A DNA stretch of 51,083 nucleotides from an uncultured Oscillospiraceae bacterium (GCA_934572325.1 CAKTKT010000005.1:1-51083), one strand, 5' to 3'. Numbered from the stretch's first letter, positions 1 to 8,558 are shown. Notes: generated by a model not told the origin, from the letters alone. Numbers and translations: made by a program.

Positions 1-106
1 ACTCAACTATAACCCATGAGACCATATCCTTCATATCTTTTTATTCACTTGTCCAATATGTATTGTAGTCCTACACCGGCAAATTTCCTCCCGCGTGATT
101 TTTCTC

Positions 107-135
107 TTGAAATCTGCGCACGGGTGTGTTATACT
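107..135 (+). promoter_or_regulatory. Promoter of tRNA-Gly
   Basis: TTGAAA (107-112), a 17-nt spacer and TATACT (130-135), with TG one base upstream of the -10 (127-128), so an extended -10. Transcription would begin near 142, about 40 nt before the tRNA. Positions 1-106 hold nothing I can support. Confidence 0.7.
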
Positions 136-182
136 GACGCTGTTCTTCCGGCGGGGCGGTCGCTCTGCCGCGCATATCGTTT

Positions 183-256
183 GCAGGGCTGGTATATCGG
201 TATTACTCCAGCTTCCCAAGCTGGCTAGGCGGGTTCGACTCCCGTGCCCTGCTCCA
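183..256 (+). tRNA. tRNA-Gly (anticodon CCC)
   Basis: A complete cloverleaf is visible. The acceptor strands GCAGGGC (183-189) and GCCCTGC (246-252) pair fully, T253 is the discriminator and CCA (254-256) is encoded. The anticodon stem CCAGC/GCTGG encloses the loop TTCCCAA, giving anticodon CCC (Gly, codon GGG). The T arm carries GGTTCGACTCC. It has its own promoter and terminator, so it appears monocistronic. Confidence 0.95.
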
Positions 257-263
257 CTTTTTG

Positions 264-298
264 AAAACTCCCGCAGTCGTTGAGACTGCGGGAGTTTT
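264..298 (+). terminator. Rho-independent terminator of tRNA-Gly
   Basis: A perfect 15-bp stem, AAAACTCCCGCAGTC (264-278) with GACTGCGGGAGTTTT (284-298), closes a 5-nt loop. The 3' strand ends in TTTT. It starts 8 nt after the encoded CCA. Confidence 0.85.
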
Positions 299-347
299 GC
301 ATACGGGCTGAAACGCAGGGGCTTTTGTGCCCCTGCATTTTGTTCCC

Positions 348-1394
348 TTACCCGCCGAACACATCCTCTACATACCTCTCCGTGAACTCCGTCAGCGCGG
401 GGAAGTCCATCGCCGCCTTGCAGTGCTCCTCCAGCGCGTCGTGCAGCGCCTTTGCGCGCGCCAGACGCTCCAGCGCGAGCGCGGTCAGCCGCTCTTCGAG
501 CTGCCGCCCCTCGCGTATCTCCGCGCGGCGACCCTGCACGAGCGCCGCGTCCACCGCCGCGTCCAGCCGAATGTGCCGCGCGTCCGGCACGGCATACCCC
601 GCCGAGACGAAGCCCACATCCAGCTCCGGCACGAGCAGCGCGTCAAGCCGCCCGCCGTCGAGCGGACTGCGGCACGCGATGCACTCCGCGCCCAGCGCCT
701 CCGCCTCCTCCGCGGCTATCTTCAGCGCCGCATCCGCCCCGCCGTAGCCGTCGTCAAGCTGATAGACAAGTTTACATAACTTAGAGACCTCGCCGCTGAG
801 CCACAGCTCGCCCTTGCAGGAGAGCGCGTGCAGATAGCGCTCGCCGCCGTGCACGTGTACGCCGTCGCGCTCACGACAGCGGCGCAGTATGTTGCGCAGC
901 CGCCGCCTCAGCGCTGAGCGCTGCTCTTCGCCCCAAAGCGGCGGGAGATACGCCCCGCGCACCGCCGCCGCCGCAGCGAGATAGCCGTATGCCGCGTCGT
1001 ACTCGGCTCTGTACTCGCCGTACAGGTGCGAAGCCTCCGCTGCCGCGCCGCCGCCGAGCGGGGCGCAGAACATACCAAGGTTTACATAATCTCCATCAAT
1101 GCCGAAATGAGCGGGGTCTGCGCTGTGCGGCGCCGTGCCGTCTACCCAGCCGCGCCGGAGCGCGGGTATGTATACGCCGTCGAGCGAATCCGGATCGCCG
1201 GAGCAGAGGACGTACTCCGTGTCCAGCCCGCGGCGCTCCGCCGCCGCGCCGAGTCTGCGCATGAAGCCGGATTTGCCCGTGCCCGGTCCGCCCTTTATCA
1301 CGCTCATAAAGTCGCCCGATGCGGCGCAGAATCCGCCGTAGAGCGAGCGGAAGCCGTCCTTTGAGTTCGCGCCGAGAAAGTAGGATATATTCAT
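348..1394 (-). CDS. P-loop ATPase-like protein, PRK06851-type
   Basis: A 348-residue protein with one clear Walker A motif, GGPGTGKS, at residues 35-42, after an N-terminal segment M-N-I-S-Y-F-L-G-A. The N-terminus resembles an uncharacterised Clostridia P-loop family (PRK06851). As I remember that family it often has a second P-loop in its C-terminal half; none is visible here. No transmembrane segment or signal peptide is seen. The start at 1394 is chosen because AAGGAGGC (complement of 1404-1410) sits 9 nt upstream; an in-frame ATG at 1454 lacks a ribosome site. The gene is divergent from the HAD gene. Nucleotide binding is likely; the cellular role is unknown. Confidence 0.7.
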   Translation of the reverse strand: MNISYFLGANSKDGFRSLYGGFCAASGDFMSVIKGGPGTGKSGFMRRLGAAAERRGLDTEYVLCSGDPDSLDGVYIPALRRGWVDGTAPHSADPAHFGIDGDYVNLGMFCAPLGGGAAAEASHLYGEYRAEYDAAYGYLAAAAAVRGAYLPPLWGEEQRSALRRRLRNILRRCRERDGVHVHGGERYLHALSCKGELWLSGEVSKLCKLVYQLDDGYGGADAALKIAAEEAEALGAECIACRSPLDGGRLDALLVPELDVGFVSAGYAVPDARHIRLDAAVDAALVQGRRAEIREGRQLEERLTALALERLARAKALHDALEEHCKAAMDFPALTEFTERYVEDVFGG

Positions 1395-1447
1395 GTGCTG
1401 ATGCCTCCTTTGACCACATACAATATGATATGTGCGTTTTTGCCGGA

Positions 1448-1476
1448 TTGACATAGCCGAGACCGCCGTATATAAT
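1448..1476 (+). promoter_or_regulatory. Consensus sigma-70/A promoter of the HAD gene
   Basis: Perfect TTGACA (1448-1453), 17-nt spacer, perfect TATAAT (1471-1476). Transcription should begin near 1483, leaving a leader of about 30 nt. Confidence 0.85.
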
Positions 1477-1513
1477 CACACTATATAAGCAGAATGGCTG
1501 AATGGGGCAAAAG

Positions 1514-2158
1514 ATGTACAGATATATCCTTTTTGATTTTGACGGCACGGTTTTTGACACCGTTGAGGGTATCGCAAGATCCGTGCGCTATGCGCTCAAC
1601 AAGGTCGGGCTGGACGCGCCGGAGGAGACTTTGCGCTGCTTTGCCGGTCCTCCGCTCGCCGATATATATCTTGAGAAATTCGGCGGAACGGCGGAGGATG
1701 CGGCGCGCTTCATCGCGGACTTCCGAGAGCGCTATCAGCCGACAGGGCTGTTCGAGTGCCGCATTTTCCCCGGCGTCACGGACTTGCTGGGCGAGCTTCG
1801 CGCCGCAGGGCGCAGCACCGCCGTCGCCACGCTCAAGCCGCTGCATCTCGCCGAGACGCTTCTCGCGCGCGAGGGGATAGGCGATCTGTTCGACGCCGTC
1901 TGCGGCGGCGGCGACGAGGGGCACGAGGGAACAAAGGCTGACATAGTCGCTCGCGCCATGGCGCGGCTCGGCGCTTTGCCGGAGGAGACGGTGCTCGTCG
2001 GCGACACGAAGTACGACATTATCGGCGCGCATGAGTGCGGCGTTGCCGCTGTCGGCGTGGGCTATGGCTACGCCGCGCCCGGCGAGCTTGCCGCCGCAGG
2101 GGCGGACGTGATAGTTCCGGATATGCCCGCGCTGAGGGCGTGGCTGCTGGAAAATTGA
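1514..2158 (+). CDS. HAD-superfamily phosphatase (phosphoglycolate phosphatase-like)
   Basis: A 214-residue HAD hydrolase. Motif I, D-F-D-G-T near residues 8-12, supplies the nucleophile and acid/base aspartates. Motif IV, V-G-D-T-K-Y-D, supplies the metal-binding acidic residues. A helical cap lies between them (about residues 18-85), as in the Gph/PgmB subfamily I. Substrate cannot be told from sequence; phosphoglycolate or a sugar phosphate is typical. The start at 1514 is preferred because the protein then opens M-Y-R-Y-I-L-F-D-F-D and GGGG (1504-1507) lies 6 nt upstream; an ATG at 1502 would add four residues. It has its own consensus promoter and a terminator at 2279, so it is a single-gene unit. 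Confidence 0.85.
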   Translation: MYRYILFDFDGTVFDTVEGIARSVRYALNKVGLDAPEETLRCFAGPPLADIYLEKFGGTAEDAARFIADFRERYQPTGLFECRIFPGVTDLLGELRAAGRSTAVATLKPLHLAETLLAREGIGDLFDAVCGGGDEGHEGTKADIVARAMARLGALPEETVLVGDTKYDIIGAHECGVAAVGVGYGYAAPGELAAAGADVIVPDMPALRAWLLEN

Positions 2159-2278
2159 AAAGCACATATCCCCGTTCGCCCGTATTCGCACGCGCGGCGT
2201 GGTATTATTACCCTGCCAATGTTTACAGATGAAAGCGAGTTCTCATGCGCAGGGAATGACCCGGAGCTCTGCAAAAAC

Positions 2279-2316
2279 CGGAAAGAGGCTGTGTTGAAGC
2301 CTCTTTCCGCTTTTTT
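2279..2316 (+). terminator. Rho-independent terminator after the HAD gene
   Basis: A 12-bp stem, CGGAAAGAGGCT (2279-2290) with AGCCTCTTTCCG (2298-2309), 7-nt loop, then C and six T (2311-2316). The 120 nt between the HAD stop and this hairpin hold no gene I can support. Confidence 0.85.
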
Positions 2317-2374
2317 AAGTCTTTTTATTTGCACCCTCAACATTTCCTCTTCCAAACGGGGCGAGGCTGTGATA

Positions 2375-2400
2375 TGATATAAATGTATATTTGTATACAT
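2375..2400 (+). promoter_or_regulatory. Extended -10 promoter with overlapping palindromic operator
   Basis: TGATATAAA (2375-2383) is an extended -10; no convincing -35 precedes it. It runs directly into a perfect inverted repeat, ATGTATA (2383-2389) / TATACAT (2394-2400), with a 4-nt centre. The ribosome binding site GGAGG follows at 2402. The half-site GTATA...TATAC is of a kind bound by GntR-family repressors (inference). A protein bound here would block initiation of the small-ORF/GH3 operon. Confidence 0.6.
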
Positions 2401-2412
2401 CGGAGGACAGCT

Positions 2413-2724
2413 ATGGACGCACGGGACAGACGCTACAGAAAAGAGGCGGAGGAGCGGGCGAGGGTATACGCCGCGATAAAGCGCGGGTATAGAGCGCCCG
2501 AGGAGAAAAAGGCGTTCAGGATCGCCGAAAAGCTCCGCCGTGCCGAATGGATGGACAGCCTCGCCGCGCTTGACGAGGACGAGCGCCGCGCACGTCTGCG
2601 CGCGTTTCGGGTGTTCAGGACGAGGGTGTTCTTCGCGTCGCTCTTCGGCAAAGGGCGCGGCGCGAGACCTGCGGCGGATACGCCCTCCGCGCCGGAGGGC
2701 GGGCACATATTCACCGAAAAGTGA
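2413..2724 (+). CDS. Small highly charged hypothetical protein
   Basis: A 103-residue protein that I do not recognise. It is very rich in Arg, Lys, Glu and Ala, with heptad-like spacing over residues 1-75 that suggests long amphipathic helices, and a Pro/Ala/Gly-rich tail. There is no signal peptide and no clear membrane span, though residues 65-80 are more hydrophobic (F-F-A-S-L-F). The start at 2413 is set by GGAGG at 2402-2406; an ATG at 2383 lies inside the operator and is unlikely. It precedes the GH3 gene by 15 nt in the same direction, so the two are probably co-transcribed from the promoter at 2375. Function unknown. Confidence 0.6.
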   Translation: MDARDRRYRKEAEERARVYAAIKRGYRAPEEKKAFRIAEKLRRAEWMDSLAALDEDERRARLRAFRVFRTRVFFASLFGKGRGARPAADTPSAPEGGHIFTEK

Positions 2725-2739
2725 GGAGCGCGGCAAGCT

Positions 2740-5160
2740 ATGAAGAATAAACTGAAATACGGCTTTCTCATCGCGCACATGACGCCGGAGGAGAAGGCGT
2801 CGCTGATGTCGGGCGCGGACTTCTGGCACACGAAGGCGGTGGAGCGCGTGGGCGTTCCGCCGGCGATGATGGCGGACGGACCGCACGGACTGCGGAAGAT
2901 GACGGGTGCGCTCGCCGTGACGGGGCTGGGCAAAACCGTTCCCGCCACGTGCTACCCCACGGCGGCAGGGCTCGCCAACACCTGGGACGAGACGCTGCTG
3001 GAGGAGATGGGCGCGCACATCGGGCGCGAGGCAACGGCGGAGGGCGTTTCCATGGTGCTCGGTCCCGGCGTGAACATCAAGCGCAGTCCGCTCTGCGGGC
3101 GGAATTTTGAGTATTTCTCCGAGGATCCGCTGCTCGCGGGCAAAATGGCGGCGGCGCTGATACGCGGCATACAGTCGCAGGGCGTGTACGCCTGTGTGAA
3201 GCATTTTGCCGTCAACTCGCAGGAGCTGCGGCGCATGACGGTGGACTCCGTCGTCGATGAGCGCACCCTGCGCGAGATATACCTCCCCGCGTTCGAGCTG
3301 GCGGTGAAGGAGGGCGGCGTGAAGGGGCTGATGACGAGCTACAACCGCGTCAACGGCGTGTATGCCGGCGAGAATGAGCACCTTCTGCGCGATATATTAT
3401 ATAATGAATGGGGCTATAAGGGGCTCGTAGTGAGCGATTGGGGCGCGAACAACGACCGTGCCGCCGCCGTAAAGGCGGGGCTGACGCTGGAAATGCCGTC
3501 GTGCGGCGGCATTACGGACGAGCATATCGCCGCCGCCGTCCGCGACGGGCGGCTGGACGAGGCGCTTTTGGACGAGCAGGTTGACCGCCTGCTGCAATTC
3601 GTGTTCTCCACGGCGGACGCGGCGGAAAGCGGCAGGGACTACGACCGAGCACAGCATCATCTCTTCGCGCAGCGCGTGGCGGAGGAGAGCGCCGTGCTGC
3701 TGAAAAACGACGGCGGCATACTGCCGATACAAGGGCGCGGGAAAACCGTGGCGCTCATCGGCGCGTTCGCCGCGAAGCCGCGCTATCAGGGCGCGGGCAG
3801 CTCGCGCATAGTGCCGACGCTGATGGATACCGCCGTGCAGGCGCTGCCGCTTTGCGGCATGAACATAAAGGGCTATGCCCAAGGCTTCCGCACGGACGGC
3901 AGAGCCGACGCAAGACTTGCCGCCGAGGCGGCGGAGCTTGCCAGAGGCGCGGACGTCGCGCTTTTGTACCTCGGGCTTCCGGACAGCGGGGAGATGGAGG
4001 GCGAGGACAGGGCGGATATGCTCCTGCCCGAAAACCAGACGGAGCTTCTCAAAGAGATCGCGGCGGTGAATGAGAACATCGTTGTGGTGCTCTCGTGCGG
4101 GTGCGCGGTGGAGATGCAGTGGCACAGATACGCCAAGGCGGTGGTGCACGGCTATCTCGGCGGTCAGGCGGGCGCGATGGCTATGGCGCGGCTGCTGACA
4201 GGGCAGGTCAGCTTCTCCGGCAAGCTCGGCGAGAGCGTGCCGCTCAGTCTTGCCGCCGTGCCGTCCTCGCCGTGCTTTCCCGGGCGCGAGGCGACGGCGG
4301 AGCACCGCGAGGGCGTATACGTTGGCTATCGCTACTATGAGACGGCTAGAGTTCCGGCGATGTACCCGTTCGGCTTCGGAATGAGCTATACCTCGTTTGA
4401 ATACAGCGATCTGCGCATTGACGGCGACGTTGTGCGCTTCAGGGTGAAGAACACCGGCGGCATGGCGGGCGCGGAGATCGCGCAGCTTTACGTTGCGCCG
4501 CACACGCACGGTATGTTCCGTCCGGCAAAGGAGCTGCGCGGCTTTGCGCGGCTCGCACTTGCGCCCGGCGAGGAGCGCGAGGCGGAAATAACGCTGACGG
4601 AGCGGAGCTTTGCCGTGTGGAACGTGGCGGAGGACCGCTGGACGGTCGAGCCGGGCGAGTATGAGATACTCGTCGGCGCGTCGGTGACGGATATACGCCT
4701 CACCGCGCGCGTGGAAAAGACCGGCGAGCCTGCGCCGAACCCGTATGAGGGCGCGCTTTTTGAGCCGTATTACGCCTGTGACGTTTTCCGCATACGCCGC
4801 GAGCACTTTCAAGCCCTGCTGGGGCGCAAGCCGCCGCGCGCAAAATGGCGCACCTCGGCAAAGCTCGGCGCGAACGACAATATCTGTCAGGGCGCATATC
4901 TCAAGCGCGGGCTGGGGCGACCGTTCTACCGCTCGATGACCGCCGTGCAGGGCGCGCTTCGCGCCGTGGGCGCGTGGAAAGCCGCAGGGAACTTCGGCTT
5001 CCTTGTGAATATGCCGTACCGTGCGCTTGGGCGTATGTCCGGCACGCTCGACGACGGGCAGCTCGACGCTGTTTTGAAGCTCGTCAACGGCGAAGCGGGC
5101 GAGGGAGAGGAGCTTGCCGCCGCGACAAAGAGGCGAATTATTAAAAAACTCGGCAAATGA
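2740..5160 (+). CDS. Glycoside hydrolase family 3 beta-glycosidase
   Basis: An 806-residue cytoplasmic GH3 enzyme (no signal peptide) expected to release a non-reducing-end beta-linked sugar from oligosaccharides by a retaining mechanism. Family motifs in order: M-A-D-G-P-H-G (44-50), G-P-G-V-N-I-K-R (108-115) with R-N-F-E-Y-F-S-E-D-P (121-130), K-H-F-A-V-N (154-159), and V-V-S-D-W-G-A (230-236), whose Asp233 is the expected nucleophile. The alpha/beta sandwich domain follows to about 540, then an FnIII-like domain (about 560-665). About 130 further residues at the C-terminus match nothing I know. Length is typical for the three-domain beta-glucosidase/xylosidase type; exact sugar specificity is open. 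It is probably in an operon with the small protein before it. Confidence 0.93.
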   Translation: MKNKLKYGFLIAHMTPEEKASLMSGADFWHTKAVERVGVPPAMMADGPHGLRKMTGALAVTGLGKTVPATCYPTAAGLANTWDETLLEEMGAHIGREATAEGVSMVLGPGVNIKRSPLCGRNFEYFSEDPLLAGKMAAALIRGIQSQGVYACVKHFAVNSQELRRMTVDSVVDERTLREIYLPAFELAVKEGGVKGLMTSYNRVNGVYAGENEHLLRDILYNEWGYKGLVVSDWGANNDRAAAVKAGLTLEMPSCGGITDEHIAAAVRDGRLDEALLDEQVDRLLQFVFSTADAAESGRDYDRAQHHLFAQRVAEESAVLLKNDGGILPIQGRGKTVALIGAFAAKPRYQGAGSSRIVPTLMDTAVQALPLCGMNIKGYAQGFRTDGRADARLAAEAAELARGADVALLYLGLPDSGEMEGEDRADMLLPENQTELLKEIAAVNENIVVVLSCGCAVEMQWHRYAKAVVHGYLGGQAGAMAMARLLTGQVSFSGKLGESVPLSLAAVPSSPCFPGREATAEHREGVYVGYRYYETARVPAMYPFGFGMSYTSFEYSDLRIDGDVVRFRVKNTGGMAGAEIAQLYVAPHTHGMFRPAKELRGFARLALAPGEEREAEITLTERSFAVWNVAEDRWTVEPGEYEILVGASVTDIRLTARVEKTGEPAPNPYEGALFEPYYACDVFRIRREHFQALLGRKPPRAKWRTSAKLGANDNICQGAYLKRGLGRPFYRSMTAVQGALRAVGAWKAAGNFGFLVNMPYRALGRMSGTLDDGQLDAVLKLVNGEAGEGEELAAATKRRIIKKLGK

Positions 5161-5216
5161 GTTGACATAACAACAAAGAATGGAACATTTTTTACTTGCC
5201 CGTGTCAAAAAAAGTA

Positions 5217-5245
5217 GTGCAAGCGGACGATTCTCGTTGTATAAT
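5217..5245 (+). promoter_or_regulatory. Possible promoter of the surface-protein gene
   Basis: A perfect TATAAT (5240-5245) is preceded at 17 nt by GTGCAA (5217-5222), a poor -35. A strong GGAGGG site (5296-5301) and the ATG at 5309 follow. No clear terminator is seen between the GH3 stop (5160) and this point. Confidence 0.45.
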
Positions 5246-5308
5246 ATATAACATAAGAAATGCCGGAAATGAGCGGAAGCCGGATACGGCAATTCGGAGG
5301 GTAAAGAT

Positions 5309-6598
5309 ATGAAAAAAATCACGGCAATAGTTTTCGCGCTGGCGCTGGCGTTCTGCCTGCTGCCGACATCCGCGTTCGCTGTGGGCAATCTCCCGCAGCC
5401 GGACTCCTACGGTTACGGCGGACTGCCGCAGCCGGACTCTTACTTTGACTACGGCTACAATGACGGCGGCTGGGCGCAGTCGGACGGCACCTCGCCCGAC
5501 AGCTACACCTACTCATCCTCTGTTCCGACCCCGACCGTCACCTCCCAGCCGAGCGACGTCGCCGCCTCCATCGGCGGTCTCCCCGTGACGCTGAGCGTGG
5601 GCGCGATTGCCTATTCCGGCGAGCTGCACTATCAGTGGTACGCCGTGGACGCGGCGGGCTTGAGCGGGCAGACCGCGATCCCCGGCGCATATTCCGCCGC
5701 CTATACCCCGCCCGAGACGGCGGGCACTGCGTACTACTGCGTCGGCGTTTACGCCGTGTCCGGCAATATGCGCAGTGATATTGTGATGTCCGGCGTTGCC
5801 GCCGTCAATTTCAGCGGCATACGCATTATCACCGCGCCCGCCAAGACCAGCTACATAAAGGGCGAGAGCGTCAGCCTCAAGGGGCTTGTCGTGCGCGTGT
5901 ACGACGCGAACGGCGGCTACTGGGATTCCTACGACGGCAACGGACTGAGCCTGTATCCGGCAAGGCTCGACTCCGTCGGGCAGACCGTTATTGAGCTGGG
6001 CTACGGTATGTCCACGGCGACGTTCTATGTCACGGTGCGCGCCGCTGCCGCCGCCGACGGCAAGGGCACGAACGCCGACGGCACGGCGAAGAACGCCGAC
6101 GGCACGGACGAGGCGACCGCCGAGCACGTGCACGAATATGACGACTGGATAATCACGAAGGAAGCCAACTGCGTCACGACCGGCATCCGCTCGCGCACCT
6201 GCCGCATCTGCGGCGATGTGCAGACCGAGGTTGTCCCCAAGACCGACCACACCTGGGATGAGGGCGTCGTGACCAAGCAGCCCACCGACACCTCCAACGG
6301 CTCGCGCCTGTACACCTGCACGGTGTGCAAGGCGAACAAGAGCGAGATAATCCCCGCCGGCACGACGACCGAGCCCGCCGCCGCCATCTCCGGCACGGCG
6401 ACCTCCGCCGCGCCGACCGCCGCGGGCACTGTCTCCGGCGGCGACGTCGCGGGCGTGAACAACAACCCCGCCGACAACACCGGCGTCGTCGGCAAGACGA
6501 GTACCACCGCATGGTGGCTCATCCCCGTGTCCGCGCTGCTGCTCGTCGGCTGCGGCACAGGGGCATACTACCTCATGAAGAAAAAGGGCGGGGAGTGA
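5309..6598 (+). CDS. Membrane-anchored surface protein with Ig-like domains and paired CxxC motifs
   Basis: A 429-residue exported protein. It has a signal peptide (residues 1-24, ending S-A-F-A), a short repeated L-P-Q-P-D-S-Y segment (about 29-45), and an Ig-like domain of the kind with a Q-W-Y core (about 70-155). A second Ig-like segment (about 170-250) resembles the bacterial Ig-like group 3 fold. Two copies of a His/Cys-containing module follow, with C-R-I-C near residue 292 and C-T-V-C near 338. A Thr/Ala-rich stalk and a C-terminal membrane span with a K-K-K-G-G-E tail complete it. Modules of the second type are common in Clostridia surface proteins. It is probably anchored outside the membrane by its C-terminal helix. 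Function unknown, perhaps adhesion or envelope sensing. Confidence 0.75.
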   Translation: MKKITAIVFALALAFCLLPTSAFAVGNLPQPDSYGYGGLPQPDSYFDYGYNDGGWAQSDGTSPDSYTYSSSVPTPTVTSQPSDVAASIGGLPVTLSVGAIAYSGELHYQWYAVDAAGLSGQTAIPGAYSAAYTPPETAGTAYYCVGVYAVSGNMRSDIVMSGVAAVNFSGIRIITAPAKTSYIKGESVSLKGLVVRVYDANGGYWDSYDGNGLSLYPARLDSVGQTVIELGYGMSTATFYVTVRAAAAADGKGTNADGTAKNADGTDEATAEHVHEYDDWIITKEANCVTTGIRSRTCRICGDVQTEVVPKTDHTWDEGVVTKQPTDTSNGSRLYTCTVCKANKSEIIPAGTTTEPAAAISGTATSAAPTAAGTVSGGDVAGVNNNPADNTGVVGKTSTTAWWLIPVSALLLVGCGTGAYYLMKKKGGE

Positions 6599-6606
6599 GC
6601 GCTCCC

Positions 6607-7119
6607 ATGACCATAAGACGCGCTCTGTGCGCCCTGCTTGCCGCCGCCGCGCTCGCGCTGACCGCCTGCGGGCAGTCCGTGCCCGACCGCGCGGCGCTGG
6701 ACGGCACGGGCGGCATCACGCGGATAACGTTCTCGCGCGCGCAAAGCGGCGCGGAATACCCGTTTGTATACAGCATTTATCAGCTCGGCGATGCGTACTA
6801 TTTTGCTGACGGCACCGACGGCGACGCGCGCGATGCGGCGGACGGCGGCGACGGCGAGATAAACCTCGGCAGCCGCGAGGTGACGGAGCAGGACATGACC
6901 AACGCCCGCGAGCTTGCCGCGCAGTACGCTATAAAGGCGTACCTTGAGGCGTACAAGCCGCCGCTCATCGACCTCGGCGGCGCGGGCGGCTATCGCACGG
7001 AGCTGGAGCTTGACGACGGCACGGTGCTCGCGGCGGACACCGCCGGAGCATGGCAGGAGCCGCTTGAGCACTTTTTCAAGGAGCTTGAGCTGCGCTGTGC
7101 GGGAGAGACGGAAAAGTAA
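6607..7119 (+). CDS. Lipoprotein of unknown function
   Basis: A 170-residue lipoprotein. It has a short basic start (M-T-I-R-R), a hydrophobic stretch and the lipobox L-T-A-C near residue 20. The mature part is acidic, with no domain I recognise. The start at 6607 has GGGGAG (6590-6595) 11 nt upstream; a GTG at 6595 overlapping the previous stop (GTGA) is an alternative. It follows the surface-protein gene by 8 nt and precedes the SPFH gene by 45 nt, so it is likely part of the same transcript. Expected at the outer face of the membrane. Confidence 0.65.
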   Translation: MTIRRALCALLAAAALALTACGQSVPDRAALDGTGGITRITFSRAQSGAEYPFVYSIYQLGDAYYFADGTDGDARDAADGGDGEINLGSREVTEQDMTNARELAAQYAIKAYLEAYKPPLIDLGGAGGYRTELELDDGTVLAADTAGAWQEPLEHFFKELELRCAGETEK

Positions 7120-7164
7120 GCAATAAATCTAATATAAATTGCGAAGTGAAAGGAGAACATCACT

Positions 7165-8496
7165 ATGGGTTTAATCAGAGCGGCTCTCGGCGCTGCCGGC
7201 GGAGTAATGGGCGATCAGTGGAAGGAGTATTTCTACTGCGAGGCTCTGCCTGAAAACGTGCTCGCCACGAAGGGCAGGAAGAAAGTCTCCGGACGCTCCT
7301 CCAACAGGAGCGGCGAGGACAACATCATCTCAAGCGGCTCGGTGATCGCCGTTGCCGACGGGCAGTGCATGCTCATCGTCGAGCAGGGCAAGATCGTCGA
7401 GGTCTGCGCAGAGCCGGGCGAATTTGTGTACGACGCCTCCACCGAGCCGAGCATTTTTTCCGGCGAGCTCGGCGCGAGCATCGGCGCGGTGTTCAAAAAC
7501 ATCGGCAAGCGCTTCACGTTCGGCGGCGAAGCCCCCAAGGATCAGCGCGTCTATTACTTCAACACCAAGGAGCTTGTCGGCAACAAGTACGGCACGCCCT
7601 CTCCCGTTCCGTTCCGCGTCGTTGACCGCAACGTCGGGCTGGACGTGGACATCTCCATCCGCTGCTTTGGCGAGTACAGCTACCGCATATCCAACCCCCT
7701 GCTGTTCTATACCAATATCTGCGGCAACGTCACGAGCGAGTACACCCGCGACAAGATAGACGGTCAGCTCAAGACCGAGCTGCTCACCGCGCTTCAGCCC
7801 GCCTTTGCCAAGATCTCCGACATGGGCATACGCTATTCGTCTCTGCCCGGTCATACGCTGGAGATGGCGCAGGCGCTCAATGAGGTGCTCTCCTCCAAGT
7901 GGCGCGATCTGCGCGGGCTTGAGATCGTCTCCTTCGGCGTTTCCAGCGTGAAGGCGAGCGAAGAGGACGAGAAGATGATAAAGGAGCTTCAGCGCAACGC
8001 CGCGTTCCGCGACCCCACCATGGCGGCGGCGCACCTCGTCGGCGCACAGGCGGCTGCGATGCAGAGCGCGGCTTCCAACGAGAGCGCGGGTCCCGCGATG
8101 GCGTTCATGGGCATGAACATGGCGGCGAACGCGGGCGGCGTCAACGCGCAGAACCTCTATCAGATGGGCGCGCAGCAGCAGGCGGCGCGTCCGGCGCAGG
8201 CGGCAGCGCCCGCCGCCCCTGCGGCGAACGCTTGGATCTGCCCGAGCTGCGGCGCGAGCGCGGCGGGCAAGTTCTGTCCCGAGTGCGGCGCGAAAAAGCC
8301 GGAGAGCAACACATGGACGTGCTCCTGCGGCGCGGTGAACAAGGGCAAATTCTGCGCCGAGTGCGGCGCGAAGAAGCCCGCCGGCGTTCCGCAGTACAAG
8401 TGCGACAAGTGCGGCTGGGAGCCTGAAGATCCCGCGCACCCGCCGCGCTTCTGCCCCGAGTGCGGCGACCCGTTTGACGCGGGAGACATAGTATAA
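7165..8496 (+). CDS. SPFH-domain / zinc-ribbon protein, YdjI type
   Basis: A 443-residue cytoplasmic protein. The N-terminus (M-G-L-I-R-A-A-L-G-A) and the W-K-E-Y-F-Y-C and S-S-N-R-S segments match the YdjI / 'virion core protein' group of SPFH proteins. The SPFH-like domain runs to about residue 280. An Ala/Met/Gln-rich linker follows (about 285-350), then three zinc ribbons (C-P-S-C ... C-P-E-C, C-S-C ... C-A-E-C, C-D-K-C ... C-P-E-C). In Bacillus subtilis YdjI works with membrane partners YdjG and YdjH and with PspA in envelope stress. The two genes encoding partner-like proteins lie just downstream here, but no pspA is seen. SD AAAGGAG lies upstream of 7165. Role inferred: membrane-associated scaffold. 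Confidence 0.8.
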   Translation: MGLIRAALGAAGGVMGDQWKEYFYCEALPENVLATKGRKKVSGRSSNRSGEDNIISSGSVIAVADGQCMLIVEQGKIVEVCAEPGEFVYDASTEPSIFSGELGASIGAVFKNIGKRFTFGGEAPKDQRVYYFNTKELVGNKYGTPSPVPFRVVDRNVGLDVDISIRCFGEYSYRISNPLLFYTNICGNVTSEYTRDKIDGQLKTELLTALQPAFAKISDMGIRYSSLPGHTLEMAQALNEVLSSKWRDLRGLEIVSFGVSSVKASEEDEKMIKELQRNAAFRDPTMAAAHLVGAQAAAMQSAASNESAGPAMAFMGMNMAANAGGVNAQNLYQMGAQQQAARPAQAAAPAAPAANAWICPSCGASAAGKFCPECGAKKPESNTWTCSCGAVNKGKFCAECGAKKPAGVPQYKCDKCGWEPEDPAHPPRFCPECGDPFDAGDIV

Positions 8497-8509
8497 AAAA
8501 TACAGCATT

Positions 8510-8545
8510 GCGCCGCGGCGTGGGAAGCCTCACCGCGGCGCTTTT
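8510..8545 (+). terminator. Intra-operon hairpin, possible attenuator
   Basis: A 9-bp GC stem, GCGCCGCGG (8510-8518) with CCGCGGCGC (8533-8541), 14-nt loop, followed by only four T. It lies between the SPFH gene and the next lipoprotein gene, so it would lower rather than stop downstream transcription. Confidence 0.5.
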
Positions 8546-8558
8546 GAGAAGGAGAAGC

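Noticed and set aside
16..228. Short plus-strand ORF at the window start
   Set aside because: It overlaps the tRNA-Gly promoter and gene and has no ribosome site.
1415..1434. CACATA-N8-TATGTG inverted repeat upstream of the P-loop ATPase gene
   Set aside because: Short, AT-rich and not repeated elsewhere in the window; not enough to call an operator.
3397..5388. Long minus-strand reading frame opposite the GH3 gene
   Set aside because: It is a GC-driven shadow with Arg/His/Ala-rich composition and no ribosome site; the GH3 protein has all family motifs.
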